58,391 nt of DNA from assembly GCF_900187425.1 (NCBI RefSeq), contig NZ_FYDJ01000027.1:1-58391 (forward strand), in the 5' to 3' direction. Position 1 is the stretch's first letter. Each line of letters opens with the position of its first letter. Source of the stretch: Pseudomonas sp. Irchel s3h14 (GTDB lineage: Bacteria; Pseudomonadota; Gammaproteobacteria; Pseudomonadales; Pseudomonadaceae). The notes beneath the pieces are model-generated. The model did no database searches. It was not told where the DNA came from and saw only the letters and a program-made list of their open reading frames with translations. Made by a program: the position numbers and the translations under genes. This document shows positions 46,608 to 54,341 of the stretch, one piece after another.

Positions 46608-48138
46608 CGCCACGGTAGTGATCCGCCCGCGCACGACCTGGGAAGCCATGGACCTGGGCGTCCTGCTGAGCCAGCGACACCGACGTCTGCTGATGACCAG
46701 TTGGGCCATCGTGACCTTGCCGATTTTCGCGCTGCTCAGTTGGGTGTTGTGGGATTCACCCTCCCTCGCCGTGTTCATTTTCTGGTGGCTGAAACCGGCG
46801 TTCGACCGCCTGCCGCTGTACATCTTGTCCAAAGCCATGTTTGGCGAAACGCCCACGCTGAAGCAGGCGCTGCGCCAATTTCCGCGGCTGCTCCAACCGC
46901 AACTGCTGGCGAGTCTGACCTGGCGACGACTGAGCCTGAGTCGCAGTTTCCTGATGCCGGTGGTGCAACTCGAAGGGCTGAGTGGGCAAGCGCGACAACA
47001 GCGTTTGCAGGTGCTGTTGCAGCGCAACGCCGGGGCCGCGCGGTGGCTGACCATCATCGGCGTACACCTGGAAAGCGCGTTATGGATCGGCCTGATGGTG
47101 TTGTTCTACCTGTTCTTGCCGCAACAGGTCGAACTCGACTGGAGCTGGCAGACCTTGATCACCGCTGCCACACAGGACTGGCGATGGCTGGAACACCTGA
47201 CCAATGCCTTTTACGCACTGGTGCTCATTGCCTGGGAACCGATTTATGTAGCCTGCGGCTTCAGCCTTTATCTGAATCGGCGCACGGTGCTGGAGGCCTG
47301 GGATATCGAGCTGGTGTTCCGCCGCATGCGCCAACGCTTGAGCAGCGCCGCCATCACCCTGCTGCTGGCAGCGTTCCTGTTGATGCCGACAGCGCAAACC
47401 GGGTGGGCCGCCGAGCCGGTCATTTCACCCGAAAGCCCACGCCTGATGGACCAGCCGTTAACCAGTCAGGCATCCCGGGACAGCATCAAGGCGATCCTTG
47501 ATCAGCCTCCGTTCAAGAACAAGGAATCGGTCACGCGCTATCGGTTTGGCGAGGACAAACCCGCCACTGATACGGCGGACGATGACCCAACAACCGAATG
47601 GCTGGAGGCGCTGCTCAAGCTTCTGGACAACCAACGATTCGGCGTAGCGGCCACGCTGATTGAAGCCGTGCTGTGGAGTGTCGTGATCGGTGCCATCGGT
47701 TTATTGATCTGGCATTACCGTGACTGGTTGCAAGCCTTCGTCAGCCGTCGACCGACCTTGAACAGCAAAGTCGCGCGGCCATTACCGCAACAGGCTTTCG
47801 GCCTGGACCTCAACCGCGAAACCCTGCCTGCCGACATCGCCGCCAGCGCCGAACGTCTCTGGCAAACCCACCCTCGCGAGGCCCTCGGATTGCTCTATCG
47901 CGGTCTGCTAAGCCACTTGCTGCACGACTTCAACATGGCGCTGAAACCCGCCGACACCGAAGGCCAGGTCCTGGAGCGCATCGAACACCTGCAACAACCT
48001 GCCTTGCTTGCCTTCAGTAAAAACCTGACCGGGCACTGGCAGAACATGGCCTACGGGCATCGCCTGCCTCCCGCGCATTTGCAACAGGAACTCTGTGACG
48101 GCTGGCGAGCCCTGTTCGGCCCGGGAGCGTTGCGTTGA
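46594..48138 (+). CDS. DUF4129-type membrane protein of the MoxR operon
   Basis: 514 residues. N-terminal membrane part with four or five hydrophobic segments (about 30-55, 58-75, 155-178, 205-225, 250-268); a periplasmic region (about 270-360) rich in Asp/Pro; another helix (about 370-392); then a soluble C-terminal domain (HPREALGLLYRGLLSHLLHD) matching the DUF4129 core, which resembles part of transglutaminase-associated proteins. ATG 46594 overlaps the SpoIIM-like stop by 14 nt. Function unknown; conserved neighbour of moxR genes. Confidence 0.78.
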   Translation: MRLSDATVVIRPRTTWEAMDLGVLLSQRHRRLLMTSWAIVTLPIFALLSWVLWDSPSLAVFIFWWLKPAFDRLPLYILSKAMFGETPTLKQALRQFPRLLQPQLLASLTWRRLSLSRSFLMPVVQLEGLSGQARQQRLQVLLQRNAGAARWLTIIGVHLESALWIGLMVLFYLFLPQQVELDWSWQTLITAATQDWRWLEHLTNAFYALVLIAWEPIYVACGFSLYLNRRTVLEAWDIELVFRRMRQRLSSAAITLLLAAFLLMPTAQTGWAAEPVISPESPRLMDQPLTSQASRDSIKAILDQPPFKNKESVTRYRFGEDKPATDTADDDPTTEWLEALLKLLDNQRFGVAATLIEAVLWSVVIGAIGLLIWHYRDWLQAFVSRRPTLNSKVARPLPQQAFGLDLNRETLPADIAASAERLWQTHPREALGLLYRGLLSHLLHDFNMALKPADTEGQVLERIEHLQQPALLAFSKNLTGHWQNMAYGHRLPPAHLQQELCDGWRALFGPGALR

Positions 48139-49298
48139 ACCGGCAACGCTGGCTGGCGGTCGGCGTGTTCATTGCCGTGCTAGTGATCGCGCTGAGTGTT
48201 TATCTGTACGTCAAGGCGACGCCCTATCAGGCAGACATCGATCACGGCCCCTCGCCCGAAGCCCAGGCCAATCCGTACCTCGCCGCCGAGCATTTTCTGC
48301 GCAAACAGAACCTGACCGTCAGCCACGCCAACAGCCTCGACATTCTGCCCACCCTGGAGCCGCATCAGCACAGTCTGTTGTTGCTCGGGGACCGGTACAA
48401 CATGACCCCGCGCCAGATCGATCAGCTGTTGAACTGGACCCGGGCCGGCGGGCGACTTTTGTTTGTTGCCCAGTCGCTGTGGGATGAAAAGACCGGCCAA
48501 AGCAATGACCTGTTGCTCGACCGGGTGCAGCTGCACCAGTCGCTGAGCAAAGAACTCAAGGACCCGCCGCCCGCTATCGACGACGATCCTTATCCCAAAC
48601 TGACCAAGCTGTATCTGGAAGACGAAGACGCGCCGGCCTACGCCGGTTTCGATACCGCATTCCATCTCGAAGACCCGAAAAACCTCGCGCAAGCCTGGGC
48701 CAACAGCGGCAAGGCCACGCACATGATGCAGCTCAATCACGGGCTCGGTTCGATCACCGTGGTCACCGACGCCGACCTGTGGAAAACCCCGGCCATCGAC
48801 CAGTACGACAACGCCTGGCTGCTCTGGTACCTGACAGCGGACACGAACGTGACCCTGCTGTTCAACACCGATCACGACGGATTGCTGACCTTGCTCCTGC
48901 GCTATTTCCCTCAAGCATTGGTCGCCCTTTTTGCCCTGATCGGCCTTGGCGTCTGGCACGTCGGTGTGCGCCAGGGTCCGTTGCTGGAACCGGCCCCGAG
49001 AGCCCGCCGTCAACTTCAGGAACACCTGCGCGCCAGCGCCGATTTCATGCTGCGCCGAAACGGTCAACAGCACCTGGTGCACGCCTTGCAGCACGACATC
49101 TTGCGTCGTGTGCGGCGCCGTCATCCCGGTTTCGAACAACTCGGCGTCGCCGAACAATGGCTGGTGCTCGCACGCCTGACCGGCCAACCCACACGCGCTA
49201 TCAGCCAGGCCATGAGCCCGCGACCGAAGCAGCGGCTGTCCAGCGCTGAATTCAGTCGTCAGGTCGCCCACCTGCAAACCTTGAGGAACGCCTTATGA
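48135..49298 (+). CDS. DUF4350-like membrane protein of the MoxR operon
   Basis: 387 residues. A transmembrane helix at about 8-28, an extracytoplasmic domain (about 30-250) with AAEHFLRKQNLTVSHANSLD, LLLLGDRYNMTPRQIDQLLN and WTRAGGRLLFVAQSLWDE (a GATase-like fold typical of DUF4350), a second helix (about 258-280) and a cytoplasmic tail. TTG 48135 is used, in a TTGA overlap with the upstream stop. No catalytic residue is evident. Confidence 0.8.
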   Translation: MNRQRWLAVGVFIAVLVIALSVYLYVKATPYQADIDHGPSPEAQANPYLAAEHFLRKQNLTVSHANSLDILPTLEPHQHSLLLLGDRYNMTPRQIDQLLNWTRAGGRLLFVAQSLWDEKTGQSNDLLLDRVQLHQSLSKELKDPPPAIDDDPYPKLTKLYLEDEDAPAYAGFDTAFHLEDPKNLAQAWANSGKATHMMQLNHGLGSITVVTDADLWKTPAIDQYDNAWLLWYLTADTNVTLLFNTDHDGLLTLLLRYFPQALVALFALIGLGVWHVGVRQGPLLEPAPRARRQLQEHLRASADFMLRRNGQQHLVHALQHDILRRVRRRHPGFEQLGVAEQWLVLARLTGQPTRAISQAMSPRPKQRLSSAEFSRQVAHLQTLRNAL

Positions 49299-50296
49299 GT
49301 GAACAGATCGAGCCCGGCACACTGAGCCACGCTGCGCAGCAACGCCAGCGCGCCAGCCAACTGGCCCAAGCGGTACGCACCGAATTACAGAAAGCCGTGA
49401 TCGGCCAAAACACAGTGATCGACGACGTCCTCACCGCTCTGATTGCTGGTGGCCACGTACTGCTCGAAGGCGTTCCGGGGCTGGGCAAGACGTTGCTGGT
49501 GCGCGCCCTCGCCCGCTGCTTCGGCGGCGAGTTCGCACGCATCCAGTTCACCCCCGACCTGATGCCCAGCGATGTCACTGGGCACGCGGTGTACGACTTG
49601 CAGACCGAGCAATTCAAACTGCGCAAAGGTCCACTGTTCACCAACCTTTTGCTGGCCGACGAGATCAACCGCGCCCCGGCGAAAACCCAGGCCGCGCTGC
49701 TCGAAGCCATGCAGGAACGGCAAGTCACCCTCGAAGGCCGCGCCCTGCCGATCGTGCAACCGTTCATGGTGCTCGCCACACAAAACCCCATCGAACAGGA
49801 AGGCACTTACCCGCTGCCGGAAGCCGAGCTCGACCGCTTCATGCTCAAGGTGCGCATGGACTACCCCGACGCCGATCAGGAGCTGAACATGGTCCGCCAG
49901 GTCAGCCGCTCGACCCGGGCCGACATGCTCGACGTACAACCGCTGCGTACCGTGTTGCAAGCCAAAGACGTGTTGGCCTTGCAACGCATCGCCAGCGATC
50001 TGCCGCTGGACGATCAGGTCCTCGATTACGCCGTGCGCCTGGCCCGCACCACCCGCAACTGGCCGGGCCTGATCCTCGGCGCCGGGCCTCGGGCCTCCAT
50101 CGCCCTGGTGCGCTGCGCCCGTGCCCGCGCCTTGTTGCGCGGTGGCGAGTTTGTGATTCCGGACGACATCAAAGGCTGCGCCCTCGCGGTGTTGCGTCAC
50201 CGGGTGCGGATTGCCCCGGAGCTGGACATCGAAGGGCTGGACGTCGATCAAGTGCTCAAGCAACTGCTCGATCAAGTGCCGGCGCCGCGCCTGTGA
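49295..50296 (+). CDS. MoxR-type AAA+ ATPase
   Basis: 333 residues, MoxR-proper subfamily. Walker A EGVPGLGKTLLVRALARCF (about residue 56), ARIQFTPDLMPSDVTG, Walker B LLADEINRAPAKTQAALLEA, VLATQNPIEQEGTYPLPEAE with sensor 1, and LILGAGPRASIALVRCARAR in the C-terminal lid. MoxR ATPases are thought to act as chaperones that insert cofactors or remodel complexes, usually with DUF58/VWA partners. ATGA overlap with the previous gene; GTGA with the next. Confidence 0.94.
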   Translation: MSEQIEPGTLSHAAQQRQRASQLAQAVRTELQKAVIGQNTVIDDVLTALIAGGHVLLEGVPGLGKTLLVRALARCFGGEFARIQFTPDLMPSDVTGHAVYDLQTEQFKLRKGPLFTNLLLADEINRAPAKTQAALLEAMQERQVTLEGRALPIVQPFMVLATQNPIEQEGTYPLPEAELDRFMLKVRMDYPDADQELNMVRQVSRSTRADMLDVQPLRTVLQAKDVLALQRIASDLPLDDQVLDYAVRLARTTRNWPGLILGAGPRASIALVRCARARALLRGGEFVIPDDIKGCALAVLRHRVRIAPELDIEGLDVDQVLKQLLDQVPAPRL

Positions 50297-51621
50297 AACC
50301 CTCGCGTCTGCTGTTGATCTGGCTCGCGATCCTGCTAGCCATCGGCATCGTGCTGGGTGCGTTGCGGGCATTGGAATTCGCGGTTCCATCAAGTCTGTTG
50401 TCAATCAACTGGGGATTGCTGCTGGCGCTGCTGGCCCTGGCATTACTCGACGGTGTCGGTCTCAAGCGACTGCCCTCCCCACGCGTGAAACGACAGATGC
50501 CCGGCAGCCTGGCGCTCGGCCGATGGAGCGAAGTGCGACTGGAAGTCGAGCATGACTTTCACCAGCCACTGAACATTCAGATCTTCGACCATGTACCGGA
50601 AAGTCTGAGCTTCGAAAACCTGCCCCTGTCGGTCGAACTGCAACCCGGCCAGCACAGCCAGACCGGCTATCGCCTGCGCCCGCTCAAGCGCGGCCATTTC
50701 ACCTTCGAACACTGCGAAATCAGCCTGCCGAGCCCATTGGGTTTATGGTCCGACAAATGCCTGCTCAACGTGGTCGACAACACTCGCGTCTACCCCGACT
50801 TCGCCCGCCTCTACGGCGGCCAACTGCTGGCAGTCGACAACTGGCTCAGCCAACTTGGCGTGCGCCAACGCCAACGACGCGGTCTGGGTATGGAATTTCA
50901 TCAGCTGCGTGAATTCCGCGAAGGCGACAGCCTGCGCCAGATCGACTGGAAAGCCACCGCCCGCCAACGCACCCCCATCGCCCGGGAATACCAGGACGAG
51001 CGCGACCAGCAGATCATTTTCATGCTCGACTGCGGCCGCCGCATGCGCAGCCAGGATGGCGAACTCGCGCATTTCGATCACGCACTCAACGCCTGCCTGT
51101 TGCTCAGCTACATCGCCCTGCGCCAAGGCGATGCGGTAGGCCTGAGCACCTTCGCCAGCGACCGACCGCATTACCTCGCCCCGGTCAAAGGCACCGATCA
51201 ACTCAAGGTCCTGCTCAACACCGTCTACGACCTCAACAGCACCCAACGCCCCGCTGATTACCAAGCCGCCGCCAGCCAACTGCTGGCCCGCCAAAAACGC
51301 CGGGCGCTGGTGGTGCTGGTGACCAACCTGCGGGATGAAGACGACGAAGAACTGCTCACCGCCGTCAAACGCCTGAGCAAGCAGCATCGGGTGCTGGTGG
51401 CGAGTCTGCGCGAAGACGTGCTCGATACGCTGCGGCACACGCCGGTGCAAACCTTGCCGGAGGCGCTGACCTATTGCGGGACGGTGGAATATTTGAATGA
51501 ACGGGTGGAACTCCATGAGCGGTTGAGTGCTCATGGAGTGTCGGTGGTGGATGCTCGACCCGCGGAACTGGGGGCCGAGTTGGTGACGCGGTATTTGAGC
51601 TGGAAAAAAGCGGGAGCCTGA
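50293..51621 (+). CDS. DUF58 (VWA-like) protein, partner of MoxR
   Basis: 442 residues. Two N-terminal hydrophobic segments (about 5-24 and 34-52), a beta-rich middle, then the DUF58 signature (LREFREGDSLRQIDWKATAR) followed by a VWA-like fold (QQIIFMLDCGRRMRSQDGEL). The metal-site DxSxS motif of VWA domains reads DCGRR here, so metal coordination may be lost or different. GTG start at 50293. Last gene of the operon. Confidence 0.9.
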   Translation: MKPSRLLLIWLAILLAIGIVLGALRALEFAVPSSLLSINWGLLLALLALALLDGVGLKRLPSPRVKRQMPGSLALGRWSEVRLEVEHDFHQPLNIQIFDHVPESLSFENLPLSVELQPGQHSQTGYRLRPLKRGHFTFEHCEISLPSPLGLWSDKCLLNVVDNTRVYPDFARLYGGQLLAVDNWLSQLGVRQRQRRGLGMEFHQLREFREGDSLRQIDWKATARQRTPIAREYQDERDQQIIFMLDCGRRMRSQDGELAHFDHALNACLLLSYIALRQGDAVGLSTFASDRPHYLAPVKGTDQLKVLLNTVYDLNSTQRPADYQAAASQLLARQKRRALVVLVTNLRDEDDEELLTAVKRLSKQHRVLVASLREDVLDTLRHTPVQTLPEALTYCGTVEYLNERVELHERLSAHGVSVVDARPAELGAELVTRYLSWKKAGA

Positions 51622-51648
51622 TGACCATTGATCGGGGACAACGTCAGA

Positions 51649-52665
51649 TTACTCAACCAGAAATTTCAGTATCTGTGGAGAATCCGGGAATGCGGAGTAC
51701 GTCAACCGAAAGATGTACTCGTCAAGTCCCCACACCGAAGCCAGAACTTCCCATTCTTTAGTCAGTTGGCTGAACTGCTGTGGGGAATCAAGCATCGAGG
51801 AAAAACCTACGTCTCGCCCCTCAAGCAATTCGAACGACGCCATCCCATTCAGCATCTCAGAAGGAACCGAAATGCTAAACATAACAGGGGCTCCCAACGG
51901 AATCCTCGCGACAATCTCGGAATCCTTCACCTCGGACTGTTGATCACCCACCCGGTAAGTAATACCGGCAAGCAACCCGGTCGTGGGGATGAACGCCCCC
52001 AACGACATCGCATTGACCGGCGACTGATTGAGCAGGCGAGAGGCCGCCAGTTGCAACCCATAAGCCCCGCCGATCGTGCCGGTGCACTGCCAACTCAAAC
52101 CGTCTGAGGTCAATCGTCGGGACTCACCCAACGGTGGCGTCACGGAGGTCAATCCCAGTTCACTGGCCGAGGAGTAGCCCTTCAACCCCAGACAAATGTC
52201 GCGACCCATCAATTGGCTATCCGAAGTGACCGATAACTTGACGGTATGAAGCTGCGCGACCCGAGGAAACCTGGTCTCGGCGCCCCAGACCGTTTCAGGT
52301 TCAACATTCAGTTGGAACCGGGCATCGCCCCAGACACCCGCGGCCAGTGCCTTGAAGCGGAATGTATGTAATGAAGCCGCCTGGGGGCCATCGTTTACGC
52401 TGTCCAGCGTAGCGACCACTACAACGTCCCCTGGTCTTTCAGCCTTATAGGTAAAAGTTGCCCAGCCAGTATCGTCGGTACCCACCCGCCAAGTCGTTGT
52501 TCCAATCGTAAAGATCACCCCCACATTCGACGCCGCCAACTGGGTGCTGGACGAGCGCACCCTGAGCGACAGGACAACGCTTTCACCGACTACCGGATCA
52601 AAAGTGGCTTCACGCACTTGGCCAATCTCAACACGGTTATCCTGCAAATCTTTTTGGTCGACCAT
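51649..52665 (-). CDS. Ig-like/beta-module protein, C-terminal piece of a probable larger protein
   Basis: 338 residues, not a family I can name. Residues ~8-100 are an Ig-like (Big_1-like) domain: NRVEI, then FDPVVGESVVLSLRVRSSST, DDTGWATFTY, ERPGDVVVVATLDS. Residues ~113-225 form a second module type with HTVKLSVTSDSQLMGRDICL and RRLTSDGLSWQCTG ending in VNAMSLGAF. The last ~110 residues are unique. Both module types recur in the ORF just upstream. ATG 52665 has GAGGGA 7 nt before it, overlapping the upstream stop, and both ORFs share a frame. No signal peptide or catalytic motif seen. Confidence 0.6.
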   Translation of the reverse strand: MVDQKDLQDNRVEIGQVREATFDPVVGESVVLSLRVRSSSTQLAASNVGVIFTIGTTTWRVGTDDTGWATFTYKAERPGDVVVVATLDSVNDGPQAASLHTFRFKALAAGVWGDARFQLNVEPETVWGAETRFPRVAQLHTVKLSVTSDSQLMGRDICLGLKGYSSASELGLTSVTPPLGESRRLTSDGLSWQCTGTIGGAYGLQLAASRLLNQSPVNAMSLGAFIPTTGLLAGITYRVGDQQSEVKDSEIVARIPLGAPVMFSISVPSEMLNGMASFELLEGRDVGFSSMLDSPQQFSQLTKEWEVLASVWGLDEYIFRLTYSAFPDSPQILKFLVE

Positions 52666-52668
52666 GAG

Positions 52669-53559
52669 TCATCCCTCTTTCGTCTGCATTGTTGAAGTCG
52701 ACACACGGGTGCCCGACTCTTCGGTGCCAGCGGCTATCACCTTGATTTCAAAGGTATGAGAAGGGAACGCATCAGGCTCATCGTATGGGCTTCGCAGCGT
52801 GGCGATAACGGAGTCTTCGCCCGGTTGTGTGGCGGGGTAATCAAATTTTGCCCAGCCGTCACTCTCGGTCAAAATCGGTGTTGAAGTGCCTCCGTGCATA
52901 AAACCCACCTCGACCTCTGCCACTGCCTGCTCGGTATAGTGAGATTTTGCCTTGAGCTGCAGTGGGACGGTTTGCCCCACCTCCGGATCAAAAGGGTTAC
53001 GTTCGCCGGCGATCTCGACTCGGTTGTGCCCCAACGACATAGGCACCGGAGGGAAAGTAAACCCGGCCTGATTGAGCTCCAGCGAGAGCCCCAACATCCC
53101 GCTTTCGGTGCTGTCGCGACCGTCCAGCGTCCACTCCAGGCCGTCACTTGTGAGATCTCGCGCAGTTTTAGGTTCAAGCTCCGGATTGAGTGCATGGCTT
53201 GACGCATCGGCCAACGTTGCCGCGACCTTAAGCCCGATCAACAGGCTGCCGGGATTGGGAGTAAAGCGTAAGGTGTGAGCACCTCCCAGACAGGGGTACG
53301 CCGTGCTTCCGAAGGCCAGCTTCTTGTCGTCAAACTCGAACGTTCCCTCTTCCTCAAGTGTTTTCGACAGCAGTCGCCCCTGCAACTCAAAAGGCGACAT
53401 TTCGTCATGGCACACGTTCAACTGGAAACGAGCACTGATTTCGGAGGTTGAATGAACCTTCCAAGTCAACCCGCGCTCGGTCAGCGCAGGGGCATTTTCA
53501 GAGAGTGTGGGGGCAAAGGCTGCCAATCCCAAAAGCGCCTCAACACCTGACGATCTCAA
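52669..53559 (-). pseudogene. Beta-module/Ig-like ORF beginning mid-module; probable 5'-truncated fragment
   Basis: An open frame of 296 codons. It opens inside a module: its residues ~14-61 (APTLSENAPALTERGLTWKV ... SPFELQG) match the second half of the modules seen later (ELEPKTARDLTSDGLEWTLD ... PVPMSLG), but the first half is missing. One full module (~62-172) and one Ig-like domain (~174-277: FDPEVGQTVPLQLKAKS, ESDGWAKFDY) follow. The only start at the 5' end is a TTG (53559) without a good ribosome binding site, and the first ATG is 53 codons in. It overlaps the VRP1-like ORF by 20 nt in another frame. A +/-1 shift near 53545 would join them. Best read as part of a decayed larger gene. 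Confidence 0.55.
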
Positions 53560-54085
53560 GCGCGGACAAGGTGCGGTTCACCGCCATAGGGTCGATCAGA
53601 TGCGTGTCCACATCCGGCCGCCGTACCTCCAGCGGTAGCGTTCGATCTTCATCGCCGAGGGGGACAAGCTTGTCGCGCACCCATTCGCGCAGTTCCACCA
53701 GATAGGCCGTCGTCGAGGCGCTGGACTCAAGAGCGTCGACCGGGCTGCAGCCGGAGAAATCAGGATTGAACAAATTTGCGTAGGTCGGAACCTCGGGTAT
53801 CACCCACCCTGCGATCTGCGCATTCGGGCCGCCCGGCCTCAGGCTCTGTTCACGAAACGCCCTGGCGATGTACAGGGCCAGGGCATTGCCACGGACTATC
53901 AGGGAGTGGGCGTCTTCCTGACTCAGGCCAAGCTTCTCTAACCCGGTAGGCCCTAGTTTTATCAGGTCGAACACGCTGGGGTTTTTCGCGATGTAGTCAT
54001 CTAAAGGCTCGAACACGCCAATGCGCCGTTCCCCCAGCACTGCCTTGATCAATTGATGAATCGGCCGATTGTCAGATGTTTTCAT
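53540..54085 (-). CDS. VRP1-like N-terminal domain of a Tc-toxin A-type protein (fragment)
   Basis: 181 residues. NPSVFDLIKLGPTGLEKLGL, the helix LALYIARAFREQSLRP, TYANLFNPDFSGCSPVDALE, STTAYLVELREWV and LEVRRPDVDTHLIDPMAVNR together resemble the VRP1 domain at the N-terminus of Tc insecticidal toxin A subunits and the Salmonella virulence plasmid A protein. Tc A subunits exceed 1000 residues; here the frame stops right after this domain. ATG 54085 has a strong GAGGGGG upstream. Recognition is from motif memory, not a search. Confidence 0.6.
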   Translation of the reverse strand: MKTSDNRPIHQLIKAVLGERRIGVFEPLDDYIAKNPSVFDLIKLGPTGLEKLGLSQEDAHSLIVRGNALALYIARAFREQSLRPGGPNAQIAGWVIPEVPTYANLFNPDFSGCSPVDALESSASTTAYLVELREWVRDKLVPLGDEDRTLPLEVRRPDVDTHLIDPMAVNRTLSALEIVRC

Positions 54086-54188
54086 TGCGGTATTTCCCCC
54101 TCAGGCAAAAACCAATACCGAGCGTCACCCGTGAGTGGGTAGGTGCTCTCGTCAACTCGATTTAGCGCTTGCCGATGAGGTACGATCT

Positions 54189-54206
54189 ACTGTCATAAAT
54201 GACAGT
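54189..54206 (-). promoter_or_regulatory. Palindromic operator candidate, CTGTCA-N4-TGACAG (copy 1)
   Basis: ACTGTCAT-AA-ATGACAGT: 8-bp perfect arms. It lies 104 nt upstream of the VRP1-like ATG. A second copy with the same 6-bp arms and the same 4-nt spacer lies at 57496-57511 upstream of the Ig-repeat gene. Likely binding site of a dimeric regulator; the regulator is not identified. Confidence 0.6.
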
Positions 54207-54213
54207 TGTGATG

Positions 54214-54236
54214 ACCACTGGTCGGAATCCAGTGGT
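54214..54236. other. 8-bp hairpin next to operator candidate
   Basis: ACCACTGG (54214-54221), loop TCGGAAT, CCAGTGGT (54229-54236). It lies between the palindrome and the terminator of the Ig-repeat gene. Role unknown; it could be a second terminator or a protein site. Confidence 0.45.
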
Positions 54237-54258
54237 ACTGGAAAGCCAGCGAAAGCAG

Positions 54259-54284
54259 AAAAATGGCCCTCACAAGAGGGCCAT
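54259..54284 (-). terminator. Terminator of the Ig-repeat gene
   Basis: On the minus strand AATGGCCCT, loop CTTGTG, AGGGCCATT, then T-run (complement of 54259-54263). Lies 57 nt after the stop of the 1025-residue protein, so the VRP1-like ORF needs its own promoter. Confidence 0.85.
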
Positions 54285-54341
54285 TGGGGGGCAGCGGGGT
54301 ATCAACCGAAAATCACCCTCGCGGGCGCTTCAAACCGGTGG

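Noticed and set aside
54189..54206. Pho box or terminator interpretation of the CTGTCAT palindrome
   Set aside because: The half-sites are inverted, not direct, and there is no T-tract; an operator fits better.
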